Shown: one piece after another, positions 1-10,234 of the stretch | Numbering within the stretch: the stretch's first letter is position 1 | How the letters are laid out: each line of letters opens with the position of its first letter | From: Wallemia ichthyophaga EXF-994 | Taxonomy: Eukaryota; Basidiomycota; Wallemiomycetes; Wallemiales; Wallemiaceae | Reading direction: 5' to 3' | Assembly: GCF_000400465.1 (NCBI RefSeq) | Contig: NW_008806291.1 | Coordinates: 62,001 to 126,000, forward strand | DNA length: 64,000 nt | Translations under genes and position numbers: made by a program | Notes under the pieces: generated by a model | What the model was told of the DNA's origin: nothing | Seen by the model: the letters and a program-made list of their open reading frames with translations, nothing else | Database searches by the model: none

Positions 1-252
1 GGTGGTTCGGGAGAAGAAAATGATTAGATTGATTATCTCGATAAAGATCTCAGGATAACGATCTCAGGCACCAAAAACTTTATCGGCGAGGAATTTTTAG
101 GTGAGCAGGTGGATTGAGTGGCACTGACTCTTTCAACACATCTAGCCTTTTAATTGCCGTAGATCGCGATTTTCGCGCTTTCGTCCGAAGATCAGATTGG
201 GGGATAATCAAGTGCATGAGGCGAGCAATAAACAAATTGGTAAGCGCTCTTT

Positions 253-661
253 CTAGATGAGAGCAAGTGGCTTGGACGGTGTCAGCGTTTTTTCTAATAC
301 ATGCCCAATGCTCACGCTACAAGAGAGTCCGATTAAACCGTCTTCCTCAACACCGTCACCTGTGAGTCACTGTTAGCTGACGTGTACTTCAACAACCCCC
401 CCTCTTACAGCAGACTGGCGTGTTCTTGCACTCATCCTCAATCGCAATTGCAAGAATTGGGATTTGGAGACACTGTAAAGCAACTTGGTCGAGGATGTTT
501 CCAAGGGCGAGCAGAGAGTCTTGTTCGCCGGTGCTTTTCTGCGAGTCTTTGGAGGTGTTGCAACAGCTGATTTCACCTGTATTGCAAGAACCGGTTTTTG
601 ATGTCCACTCACTGGCGACTAAACCGGTAAGGGCGAGAAAGACTGCTGTAGTTTGTATCAT
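253..661 (-). CDS. class I hydrophobin (first of a tandem pair)
   Basis: This is a small secreted amphipathic protein that would coat aerial or cell-wall surfaces. Two exons (661-409, 359-253) are joined over a 49-nt intron. A signal peptide (MIQTTAVFLALTGLVAS) precedes the eight-Cys pattern C-x6-CC-x29-C-x13-C-x5-CC-x12-C, which is class I spacing. The final Cys exists only in the spliced form; unspliced, the frame stops a few codons after the third Cys block. I chose the spliced form because it aligns with the neighbour (DGVEEDGLIGLSC against EDMESDGLVGVNC). The start is the ATG that opens the signal peptide. The roughly 20-residue tail after the last Cys is longer than in the neighbour. 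Expression and surface role are inferred from the family. Confidence 0.85.
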
Positions 662-960
662 TTTGGATGACTGTATAAGATAAAGACTCCTTTGCTCCAT
701 TCAGCGTTATTTATTTCTCCCATAAACCCCGATTCATTCATTCCTCGGTGGGTCATACGAGCGGGATGGGAAATGAAGCCCAAATAATGTAGATACATTA
801 CGAATATGCATGGATCATCTCAATTCAACTGCCCGACTCAAGTCAACTACACATAAGAGTCGCGAAGCTCAAATTGATTACAGACACACAAACACGTTAA
901 CGAAAGCAATATTAAGGTATTAGGTACATCGAAAAACGCTTTACTATTCGTTGTGATCGC

Positions 961-1370
961 TTAGATGACGGAGAGCGGAGTGCAGTTAACACCGACGAGG
1001 CCGTCTGACTCCATGTCTTCACAACAGACAGGGGTATTCTTGCACTCATCTGCAGAGTCATGTTAAACTAAAATAGTCGTGAACAAGCTTACTTACCTTC
1101 CACAGCAACTCCAATCAAAAGTGGAACTTGGTCGCAGTTGAGGCCGACTTGGGAGGCGATGTCGCCGGTTGAGATGAGGGCGTCGTTCTTGCCGGTGCTC
1201 TCTTGGGCGTCCTTGTTCAAGGAGCCTTGGCAGTGTGAGATGGTATCAAGCTACATATTCTCATACTTACAACAACTGATAGTGCCAGTGTTACATGAGC
1301 CGGTCTTGGATTCCCAGCCAGCTGAAACAGAGGCGATGAGGGCGGTGGCGAAGACAGTTTGAGCGATCAT
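961..1370 (-). CDS. class I hydrophobin (second of a tandem pair)
   Basis: The gene has three exons (1370-1271, 1225-1097, 1049-961) with introns of 45 and 47 nt, giving 105 residues. The signal peptide is MIAQTVFATALIASVSA. The cysteine pattern is C-x6-CC-x29-C-x14-C-x5-CC-x12-C, nearly identical in spacing to the hydrophobin just downstream on the same strand, so the pair arose by tandem duplication. Shared blocks include SKTGSCNTG and DECKNTPVCC. The two introns here sit inside Cys-rich blocks, and the other copy keeps only the last part uninterrupted, so intron content has diverged since duplication. The function is presumed to be coating of hyphae or conidia and air-interface hydrophobicity. 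Confidence 0.9.
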
Positions 1371-1423
1371 TGTGAGTTGAAGTGGAATTGGTGTTGTAGA
1401 ATAAAAGGTTGGACAGCGCTCAC

Positions 1424-1431
1424 TTTTTATA
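1424..1431 (-). promoter_or_regulatory. TATA box of the second hydrophobin
   Basis: TATAAAAA on the minus strand lies about 54 bp upstream of the hydrophobin ATG, a usual place for the TATA element of a strongly expressed secreted-protein gene. Most housekeeping genes in this window show no such box. Confidence 0.55.
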
Positions 1432-1601
1432 CCCCAGCTAAGATACTAAATTAAAGGCGCACTAAAGACGTACTAAAATGTAGATGAAAATTTAGCCGAA
1501 GAATGAATGAAATCAAGGAGGAATGAAGAAAGAATGAAGAAGAGATATGAATAAAGATGTATTTCCGCGCCAGGTATAACAAACGAAGCTGTTGAACCTA
1601 C

Positions 1602-3081
1602 TTACATTTCTACGAACGGTAGCTGGAGTTTTGTTAGTTGATAGGTGAGACAGTCGCAAGCACATCACCCACTCTCCATTAATAGTAACATCTTGCTATA
1701 GTTAGCATGTCTGTAGCTTAGTATATACGTAATACACTCACATTCCTGCATTGTCGACGTTAGCAAGAGCAACAAATACCTAAAGCACACCACTCACATG
1801 AGACAAATCGCAAGTCCAGTACCTAGCCGTCTCCTCACCGATGCACAAATCGATGTGAATATCTAAATCTTCCATCTTGAGCACCTCCGCGGCTCTAGCC
1901 TCATCGACGGTCTCGGGTTCGCCGTTTGTGAGAAGGCGAACATCTGGTGAACCGTCTGTCGGTCTGAATTTCACTGTGACTTTAGAAGGATCGATTGGAG
2001 GATCAGATGACTGCGAGGGTATTCCAGAAAGGGGTGCGTAACCCACGGCGCAGAGGATTCTACCCCAATTAGCGTCTTGGCCGTAAAGGGCAGTTTTCAC
2101 AAGGGAGGAAGTAGCGACGGAGCGCGCAACTTGTCTAGCCAAACTGTATGATGGCGCATTATCGACGTTGACGGCGACGAACTTGGTGGCACCTTCGCCA
2201 TCTCTGACGACGAGCTGTGCGAGATCTATAGCGAAGTCAGTCAGCTGCGTTTGAAACGAGATTAGGTCATCGCCGCTGAGCTTTTCACCGCCCTCGGCTC
2301 CATTAGCGAAAGCGAGGACAGTGTCGTTGGTCGACATGTCCCCGTCTACTGAGATAGAGTTAAACGAGCGGTCAACGACATGATCGAGTGTTTGCTGGAG
2401 GTCTGTGCTGGAGACGGGAGCATCGGTGGCTATTACACCGAGTAGAGTACCGTGTGGTAATCTAGATATTGTGCTAGGTGGACCCATATGCGGATGGATC
2501 ATACCCGCACCTTTATCGATACCAGCCACTCGCACGCTTCTGCCGCTTGGGAGACGCAATAGACTAGCGCGCAGCTTAGGGAAAGTATCAGTGGTCATGA
2601 ATGAGCGTGCTAGATCCATCCAGCTGTGCTCGTCTTCTCTCGTGGCGTGGAAAAGAGGTGCTATGCTACCAGTGATGCGTTTTATAGGAAGCAGTTGTCC
2701 TATAACGCCTGTACTCATAACGAGTGTGCTGTTATCCCGCCCTAGCTGATCATTAACGGCGGTTGTCATCGCCTGTGCATCAATCATCCCCTGCTTCCCC
2801 GTCACCGCATTTGCACAGCCAGAATTCACAATCAGCGCAGAAGCACCGCCAGAGGATCTATGCTGTACCTCGCTCGACCAGACAACCGGCGCCGCTTTGA
2901 AAATATTCTGCGTAAACGATGCGGCCGATACGCAGCCTGCGGAGGATGATTGAAGGATGCCGAGATCGAAAGCGCCGTTCTTCTTTATTCCACAATGGAG
3001 GGCACCGGCTTTAAATGCCCGCGGAAGAGAATCCCGGGAAATTGAATGAATCAACTTTGCTTTGTTTGGTAAATGACTCAT
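1602..3081 (-). CDS. ARG7: glutamate N-acetyltransferase / ornithine acetyltransferase (ArgJ family)
   Basis: This mitochondrial arginine-pathway enzyme moves acetyl from N-acetylornithine to glutamate. It has 443 residues in three exons (3081-1798, 1695-1669, 1622-1602). Recognisable ArgJ blocks are KKNGAFDLGIL, NSGCANAVTG, STGVIGQLLP, DKGAGMIHPHMG, the self-cleavage region HGTLLG (Thr nucleophile after Gly) and SVDGDMSTNDT. The C-terminal VTINGEW block lies in a 27-nt exon, and the last seven codons are predicted after a 46-nt intron with a CTAAC branch site. Without these exons the protein would stop short of the conserved end. The start is the first ATG; an upstream extension would need a TTG. 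The 102-nt first intron is long for this window. Confidence 0.88.
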
Positions 3082-3176
3082 GGAAGTATATATAAAGTAA
3101 ATATGAAACAATTAAATTAAATTATTTTAAGTAAAATTATCATGGAATTCTAATGAGTGTGTTTATAGTGAGTGTT

Positions 3177-4857
3177 TTACTGTGGATACTTGAACGCGTA
3201 TTTTGAGCGCTCTCTCAGTTTGGCTCCGTTGTAGTAGAACCAAAATGGTACAGCGCATAATACTGTAGCTATTGCTGCTAGCAATGTGCAAGCATACTGA
3301 ATTTGCATACCAGTAAACATTTGGTCAACGAACTTTTATCTTTGTTAGTGAAAATCTTCTCTCTATCTATTTTACACTCACCAGTGGGCATACTGCACCA
3401 ACTATTGACCGCGTTATAGTGTTGGCTGCGAGCGCTGATGCTGAGAATGTGACATAAGTCGACGCGAGATAATTAAGGAATGACATGAATATCATCACGA
3501 TTCCGAATCCCAGTGGGATTCCAGCTGCCATTGGTGCTTGCCAAGGGATCGACTCTTTATATCCGGTCCATCCAAGCCACCATAATCCAATAGCAAATGC
3601 GAATGATCCAACGTGTAGTGTTGGCTCTAGACGCATCTCAACTGGTGGTAGCTTCTTTGTCTCCCTAGCCACCCTCTGGTATCGCCTATCATAAAGGATA
3701 ACAACGATGAGGAAGAATCCAATTCCGATTGCAATAGAGATGAATGATAATCCTGAAATACCAACAGAGAAGCCTTGCACGCCTCTGAAAATAAGCGGAA
3801 AGGCTTCAAATGTCATGTAAAGTACTCCATATACGATAGAGATGTAGATTGAACTGAAGATAACGATTGGTTCGGTTACTTGCAAGCGTAGTGGTCTAGT
3901 CAATGACGTCTTCAAAAGCTGTCCAATAGGTGGACGATTCTTCTCTGAAGCGCAGTAGTACCGCATGTCACCAGTTTCCTTACGCAGCTTCTTTGCACGC
4001 CTCTCTATGATAGTTGGGCCATAAGTTTCCGGAAGAAAGAAAATAACAAAACAGAGACAGGTAAATCCAAAGATTAGACACGTGTAGTAGGTCCACTGCC
4101 AGCCTCTCGAGCTACCAACATCACCATACTGCGCTTCGAAACCACCAAGGATTGGACCGAGGACGGGACCGAGGAAGGGTGAACAAGCAAACGTGGCTAA
4201 AGGAATACCAAGCTTGTCGAGAGGCCAAATATCAGTAACGACACCACCGGAATTAGTAAGTGGACTAGCTGCAGCTGTGCCCGTGATGAGTCTGCAAATA
4301 AGCAAACACGTAATGTTCGGAGCGAGTGCGCAACCAATGGTGACAGTAGTGTAAACAAAGAGAGTAATAATGAAAATGGGTTTCCTACCCCAGATTTCAC
4401 TAACCGGCGCCCAGAAAGAAGGACCAACGACGTAACCAAAGAGGAAGAGGGTGATTTGTACTGTAGCAGTTTCCTGGGACACGCCAAACTCCTGCATGAC
4501 GTTTTGCAAGGCTGAGGAAGGGATACTGGAGGCGAGGGTGCTGTTAAGGATGAGGACGGAACTGAGCATGGTGCAATGCCACTTGTACCAAGTCTTCCAG
4601 TTCTTTGGGTTGTCAGGATCACCTGGCGTGAACTCAACAAAGAAAGGATCCTTCTCATCCTTGTTTTGTACAGCAGCCGAGTCATTTACAGCCTTTTCGT
4701 CACCTTTTTCGACGTCCTCCTCACGGCGTTCGATGACAGAAGCGCGTGTGGGAGAGTTGTTTTTAGTGTCTGTCGTGGCTGCAGCGTCTACATTGTCTAC
4801 ATTGTCTGCATTGTCTGCAGGGTTATTCAACAACGTGCCGTGTTCAGAATCTGGCAT
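3177..4857 (-). CDS. MFS drug/polyamine-type exporter (DHA1-like)
   Basis: This is a twelve-helix proton antiporter, 543 residues, in two exons (4857-3382, 3332-3177) with a 49-nt intron before the last helix. Family signs are the cytoplasmic N-terminus with DPDNPKNWKTW, motif A-like GPSFWAPVSEIWGRKP after helix 2, SPLTNSGGVVTDIW, and the C-terminal PLFVDQMFTGMQ helix followed by KLRERSKYA, as in polyamine and cycloheximide-type transporters (Tpo/Flu/Cyh group). The acidic N-terminus contains a short NADNVDNVD repeat. The substrate cannot be told from sequence. It is probably in the plasma membrane. Confidence 0.85.
4786..4819. repeat. 9-bp tandem repeat in the MFS N-terminus
   Basis: Nearly four copies of a 9-base unit (GTCTACATT/GTCTGCATT on the plus strand) encode the (A/V)DN repeat in the transporter's cytoplasmic tail. 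Unit length keeps frame, so copy number could vary between strains without breaking the gene. Confidence 0.7.
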
Positions 4858-5431
4858 TTGATGCTTGGGCTTGAGGGAACTGGCACGCTTTGAGATATGA
4901 TTTGAGACGCTGTCCGCTAAATTAATATGTGATGAACGTCCAAGGCATTCCTTACTTCAAGCTCGCCTTACGTTTAGGTACATTCTGCGGCGCTGAAAAC
5001 GATGCACGGGAAGCATGTGATCCCGGATATTTAATTTCGCTCACTCCTGATAACGTCGAAGGCCGGCGCTGTACCTCGTTTGAGAAATCAACAAAGTCCA
5101 TCCGGATTTTTGGTTTGCCTGTGACTTTGGCTGTCGCTGTGGCTGAGGCGGTACAAACGTCTTTGCCAGCCTCGGCCAGTGAAAATTTCTGTTGATCGTC
5201 GGCTAAATTAAAATAATATTTCAATTTTTATACAAGCTATTTTAAGTTATAAATTCTGTTTCCTGCACATTCCGCGCACATTCCTCCAATGCCGATGCCG
5301 AACCGGTGTTCCGGGTATGTGATGTTTCATTCGACATTGAACTGCGTATTTCAATCAATTTTAATTTTTTAATTTACACTCTTTCCACTTTATTTGCTAA
5401 TTTTTTTCTTTCCTAGCCTTTCTAGCCCTTC
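4858..5431. other. intergenic, MFS exporter to AA9 gene
   Basis: Overlapping 88-90 codon open frames occur on both strands around 4929-5224, but neither shows a domain, a splice context or a low-complexity pattern typical of local genes. I treat this as the MFS promoter plus the AA9 terminator region. Confidence 0.4.
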
Positions 5432-6206
5432 TTATCCAGAGAATGGCTGACGGCTAAGCATCGCGCGGCGTGAGGCGACACTTGGTCCCGGGAATGTATA
5501 GCCCGAATCGAGCGAATAAATGTTGTTAAGAGCGATACTTTCTTCAACGTCGGCGTCTGAATATCCAGGCGGGAATGAAATCGTCTCGCCACTCAATCCA
5601 CTTCCACCGCCTGCAATTTCAATAGTGCTGCAGCTAGGATAAAGTTCTTGTGGAATAGATCCGAGGTTATCAATCTCATTTCTAATCAAGTACGTTCCAT
5701 CCGCCGTACTCGTTGGGATTGTTGCTGACACGGGATTCCCATTCGTCAGCTTCTCCTGCTCCCATGTGCCATCGTCATCAGTGATTCCCTTCTCGTCGAT
5801 TTTGTAAAAGTCAATTGAGTTTGGATCACATGAAGACCCTGAGCATTTGCCGAGGTACGTGATAACCGGACCTTTCTGTTTTTCTTTAGTAACTATGTCT
5901 TACTCTTACTAACGCGTTATAACTCACGGTATGTGGCCAGGAAGAACTCCAAGTGAACTCGACTGTGTCCCCAGCAGTAGCAGAAGCAGAGGAGCTAGGT
6001 GCTGTCGCTCCAGGTCCACATGCCAGATCAGCGTTGCCCATATTGTTAGTCGTCGCTGCTGGCCCATTGTTGTCCACTTGCCATACAGGCTCTGTTCCAA
6101 AGTCTTGCCCACCAATTACTAATTTTTCGACCACTCCATGCGCGGTTACAGGCAGCGCGAGTGCGGCGACCAGCGCAGCGACTGAGATTGAAGACTTGTT
6201 GAACAT
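5432..6206 (-). CDS. AA9 lytic polysaccharide monooxygenase (formerly GH61)
   Basis: This is a secreted copper enzyme that oxidatively cleaves cellulose or hemicellulose. It has 240 residues in two exons (6206-5928, 5875-5432) over a 52-nt intron. A signal peptide ends at VTA, exposing the N-terminal His (HGVVEKL) that forms half of the copper histidine brace. The second brace His is in SSWPHTKGPVITYLGKC, rebuilt across the intron. Other family blocks are DFYKIDEKGI, DGTYLIRNEI, ELYPSC and AGGGSGLSGE. The usual ALH-type second-sphere His and the exact Q-x-Y spacing are altered (IDNLGSIPQELYPSC). No carbohydrate-binding module or GPI site is visible. It is probably expressed during growth on plant debris (inferred). 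Confidence 0.85.
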
Positions 6207-6578
6207 CTTTTTTCTGTGTGGTGTGTGGGTGTGTGTGGATGAGTTTACGTGGTATTTGATCAACATTTTAACTTTGGAATGCTCCATTTATAGCCCACTA
6301 GTCTCCTTCTGCATTTGGCAATTCCTGCTTTCCTATTAGGTAATGGCTGCGACTATGACCTAAATCCGTGGATTGTACCTACGGCATTCAGTTAAGCGCA
6401 GTTAAGTTGCCCGTGGCTGTGCCGTGGTTGATTATAAAATTTTCAACCTCATGCCATGTTTATTAATACAAATTCGCGTGCTTGGGTGCTGCGTGGTGGC
6501 TTTTTTTGATAAATAGTATAAGTTTGTTTTGTTTATTTGTTATATTGTTTTTTTTTTTTTTGCAAGATGAGACTTGTC
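6207..6578. other. AA9 promoter and terminator of the next gene
   Basis: No coding feature is visible. Apart from the AA9 TATA box it holds a run of about 14 T residues near 6547-6560, just past the stop of the minus-strand gene beginning at 7748. Confidence 0.4.
6286..6292 (-). promoter_or_regulatory. TATA box of the AA9 gene
   Basis: TATAAAT on the minus strand lies about 80 bp upstream of the AA9 ATG. The gene between the TATA and ATG contains a CA-rich leader. Confidence 0.45.
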
Positions 6579-7748
6579 CTACACCTTGGCCACACCTCTC
6601 CGGAGTTTGTTGAGCGAGTTGATGAAACTGGTGCGCGAGTTGGTAGGAGTGGAGTAGGTGGCCTTGGAGTGTGGAGGTGGGCCTTGGTCGAGGTCTTGAG
6701 AGGGTTGATGTGGTGTGTCTGCAACTGTATCAGAAACAGCAACATCAGCACCAGCACTCTCAAAAGCACTCTCAGCAGCACTCTCAGTGGCACTCCCATC
6801 AACACTCTCAGCAACGTCGCCCTTCTGTTGCTGTCTCGCTTCAAACTGAGCCATATGGGATTTGGATATGTGGATAGTGAGTGATGACGGTGGTATGTAT
6901 ATCTTAGACGTCCGCGTGTACTTGTTACCCAGGTCATCTGCTATGACATACAGATAGAGGTCGTCATCATTACGCAGTCCGCCAGAGCGCTTCATGTACC
7001 TCCTCTTGGCACTCTCAGCGACCCTGATAGCTGTTTGCACGGCCGCGGATTCGGGTGCGTGGAGGGTTATGAAAGAGTTCTGGTCAAGCATGGCCATTGT
7101 GTTGCGTACCTGCGCTTCGAAATCGAAATCCGGGGTGATGCTGAGGGTGTTTGAGGAGGGTGTTTGATTGGTGGGAGTAGGTGGAGTAGAGTTAGGCGGT
7201 ATACTTACGACGTCATCGTTGCTGATATCGATAAAAGTGAAAATTGAGCAAAAAAGTACAATTTCAAGCCCGCGTATGTCGTCAATGTCCATGCGGGCTA
7301 TATTGTAGTCTAAAATGGTGAAAGTGGCAGGAGACTTCCTACTGCGAGGAGTGAACTTGGCTATTTCGATGCTGGGATCTGGTTTGCGCATCAGGGAGCA
7401 GTATATCGAACCGAGAAGACCCTTGTGCCATTGTAGGTGGTGTCCCTCGAAACGGGCTGACCACTCAAAACTGATAGTACCCGTGTATTCCAGTTCCACT
7501 TGACTTTCTGGCTGGTAGAGATTTATAGTCTTCTTCTTGGCTGCTGGACCTGTCTCTGTTATTACATCTGCCAGATGAGAATTGCTGAGTGCGTCCTTCA
7601 ACGCAAACGCATACTCGCTGGTACACTTGGCCAGCACTCTAACATAGAGCGCTGTTCCCGATTCATGGGAAATATCCGTGTATTTGAAATTCTTGTCCTC
7701 CACTCCGCTCCTCAGATGCGTCGTGTAGATGCTCTTGCTCCTGCTCAT
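6579..7748 (-). CDS. conserved-looking fungal protein of unknown function
   Basis: A single 389-codon exon starts at an ATG. The first 200 residues look structured, with blocks such as FEWSARFEGHHLQW, IYCSLMRKPDPSIEIAKF and ILDYNIARMDIDDIRGLEIVL. These resemble the beta-rich LURP/tubby-like folds found in uncharacterised fungal proteins, but this is a weak impression. A Pro/Thr-rich linker follows near residue 180, then a second structured stretch and an Ala/Ser/Glu-rich C-terminus (ESAAESAFESAGADVAVSD). No signal peptide or membrane segment is seen. It is head-to-head with Ku70, 161 bp between starts. Confidence 0.55.
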   Translation of the reverse strand: MSRSKSIYTTHLRSGVEDKNFKYTDISHESGTALYVRVLAKCTSEYAFALKDALSNSHLADVITETGPAAKKKTINLYQPESQVELEYTGTISFEWSARFEGHHLQWHKGLLGSIYCSLMRKPDPSIEIAKFTPRSRKSPATFTILDYNIARMDIDDIRGLEIVLFCSIFTFIDISNDDVVSIPPNSTPPTPTNQTPSSNTLSITPDFDFEAQVRNTMAMLDQNSFITLHAPESAAVQTAIRVAESAKRRYMKRSGGLRNDDDLYLYVIADDLGNKYTRTSKIYIPPSSLTIHISKSHMAQFEARQQQKGDVAESVDGSATESAAESAFESAGADVAVSDTVADTPHQPSQDLDQGPPPHSKATYSTPTNSRTSFINSLNKLRRGVAKV

Positions 7749-7909
7749 CGTCGATCGAGTTGAAGGGGCGCTGTGCGGTGCCGAGTGATGCTGTGCAGTG
7801 GGGAAACAATTTCATTTTAAATTATAATTCCTGGTTTTTGTTTGTGTTGCTGCTGCTTACCGCTGGCTGCTACTGCTGTATCTACAACTCCTTCTCATCC
7901 CAAACCACC

Positions 7910-10162
7910 ATGTCTTTCTCAGATAAAGACAAAAACTGGGACGATGGCCTCGACGACGCTGAGGCTGAGATGGACGAAGACAGCGTGGGTGTATTCTTGT
8001 TCTTATCTCTTGTTCTTATCTCTTATTCTTATCTCGTGTTCTTATATCATCTCCCAGCAATCCACAAGAGATGCAAGCATATTCGTCGTCGACGTCGCCG
8101 GCGGGATGCTCGACTACCCGCCCAGTGAAATTCCCAGCGACAGAGTCGAAGAAGAACTCCCACTTCTCCACCGCACGCTCAACGCCATCTTGAAATGCCT
8201 CAAGAGGAAGGCATTCAACTCCCCGAATGATTTCGTTGGAATCGCCTTGTACAACACCCAGCACACACAATCTGACAAAGATGCCTCCGACGTGAGAGAG
8301 CATGTCTACTGCTTCCAGCCAATCGAGCAGCTCAACGGTAACAACATACGCAAGCTCAAGAAGCTTGTTGATAGTGCGTGGCGGTGTTCATTACAGCGTT
8401 TTTTAAACATTCCCCTCACAGGCGCCCACGACGATCCTGATCTCTTATCGCGCAAATTCAAACCAGCTACTTTCCAAGGCAGTCGCACTAGCATGCCTAT
8501 TGGGAACCTGTATATGAGCTGCAATCGATTCTTCAGAAACAAGTGCGTCTTATGTCGTCATCGGCTCACACTTATCAAAGTCACAGCCCCCACACAAAGT
8601 CAGCCACTAAGCGCATTTTTCACGTCACTTGCAATGACCAGCCTAACAAAGGCGCTCCTTCAGAATGGCTCACTGCGACACAAACAAACGCCAACGTGGG
8701 TGGATTGGTCGTAGCACTAGCACCTAACACACCTTCTAAATCCCTCACAGGACCTCAAAGAAGCTGGAATTTACATTGAGCCCTTCTTTATAGCTCCTCC
8801 TCAGCCCAACTTTGACACACCGACTTGTTTCGATGCCAGCTTCTTCTACACGCAAGTCCTCCCCAAGACAGATTCAGACTCATACTCCAATGAGAATCTC
8901 CCCAACTTCTCTATGGTCCAAGGACTGGCCAAGTTCAACACGCTCGAGGAAAAATTGAAGAAGCTGGAGACGCCAAAACGCACATCATTCACGCACAAGT
9001 TCGAACTGGGCGCGAATTTGACCATCTCCGTCAAAGGCTATCGCACCGTCGTTGACCAAAAGTACTTCCCTTATGTGTTAGTAGCGGAGAATAAACACGG
9101 CGAGCTCGAGCTGACTGAGAAAGAGACTCGACTGAAGAATAATCTCGATGAGTCAGTGGAGCGATCAGAAACAAATAGAGGGTTTATTATTGGCGACAAG
9201 AGCAGCAATCCGGTTGTGGTGGGTGATTTGTAAGAGAGGTTGTTTATTCGCCCCACTAACATAAACAAACACATCAACAGGTCACATGCGACACTAAGGC
9301 ATACAACAGTCTACGCTCGTTTGACCTCCCCGTAGGAATGAAGCTGCTCGGTTTCCAGGACTTGGATACTCTCTCAGTAATGCACAATGTGAGCAGCGCT
9401 AGCTTTATATACCCCACCGAAGATATAGTCAAAGGTAGCACGAAGCTCTTCTCAGCTCTGCTTAAATCATGTCTTAAGAAGAAGAAATTAGCACTAGTGA
9501 GGGCAGTGATGAGGAAGAATGCAGGACCTGTGATTTGCGCACTCATACCTCAGGAGGAAGTGGTAGATAACCAAGACGGATCTCAGATAATGCCCAATGG
9601 ATTCTACCTAATTCCTCTCCCATTTGCAGATGACTTGCGCAGCCCACCCGACGTCATCAACGCGAAAGCTACAGAAGATCAAATCGAAGCTAGCGCAGCA
9701 TGGCTTAAGAAGCTACGCAAGAAGTCCGGCTACGATGCCAACGAGTATGAGAACCCATATTTCAGACTGATGAGGAAGAATATCGAGTCACAGGCACTCG
9801 ATGAACCGATGGATGAGGATGATATAAAGAAGGATAAGACACTGCCACCTGTGGAGCAAATGGAGAAACGGGCAGGTAACCTCATTGATAACTGGAGAAG
9901 AACGTGGGATTTCAAGAAAGAGGAACCAGTCAGAGTAAAAGAGGAGGAGGAGGTTGGATCACAGAAACGCAAGAAGGACGATGTGACCGAGGTTGGGATG
10001 GATGACGGACCCTTTTTGGAGAAGATGCGTTCTAACCAACTCGAAAAGTGTAGATTGGATGAACTCAAGAGTTTCTGTAGAGCAAACCATCTCACAGTGC
10101 AGGGGAGGAAGGCAGAACTGATAATGCGCATCAAAGAGAAGCTTACGAGGAGTTACGGGTGA
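7910..10162 (+). CDS. KU70: Ku70, DNA end-binding subunit for non-homologous end joining
   Basis: Partner of Ku80, this protein rings broken DNA ends in the nucleus and protects telomeres. It has 656 residues in six exons (7910-7984, 8058-8373, 8422-8542, 8587-8695, 8751-9218, 9281-10162). Domains in order: vWA-like alpha/beta domain (DASIFVVDVAGGML, KRIFHVTCND), beta-barrel core (SFDLPVGMKLLGFQ) and a C-terminal SAP DNA-binding motif (KCRLDELKSFCRANHLTVQG). The SAP motif identifies it as Ku70 rather than Ku80. Three donors read GTGGGT rather than GTAAGT. The last exon could instead splice at 10159 into a short extra exon ending at 10238, but that intron would be only 34 nt, so I keep the nearer stop. 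Confidence 0.88.
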
Positions 10163-10234
10163 GTTAAATATACTACTAACTATGTTGTACAGTACGAGAT
10201 ATAAGAATACATGGCGTGTTCAAGGAGTGTTTGA

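Noticed and set aside
1-252. Coding sequence at the left edge
   Set aside because: No open frame of useful length; it is the 3' flank of the first hydrophobin and an unexplained spacer.
3082-3111. Longer ARG7 N-terminus starting at a TTG
   Set aside because: The ATG at 3081 gives a reasonable mitochondrial start; non-ATG starts are not needed. The same applies to TIM44, cytochrome b561 and CYC3.
4929-5224. Overlapping 88-90 codon open frames on both strands
   Set aside because: No domain, no conserved pattern, no intron structure, and the two frames are simply mirror images in an AT/GC-mixed spacer.
7760-7909. Upstream extension of Ku70 through an earlier start
   Set aside because: The frame differs, whereas ATG 7910 leads into the conserved vWA start through a clean 73-nt intron.
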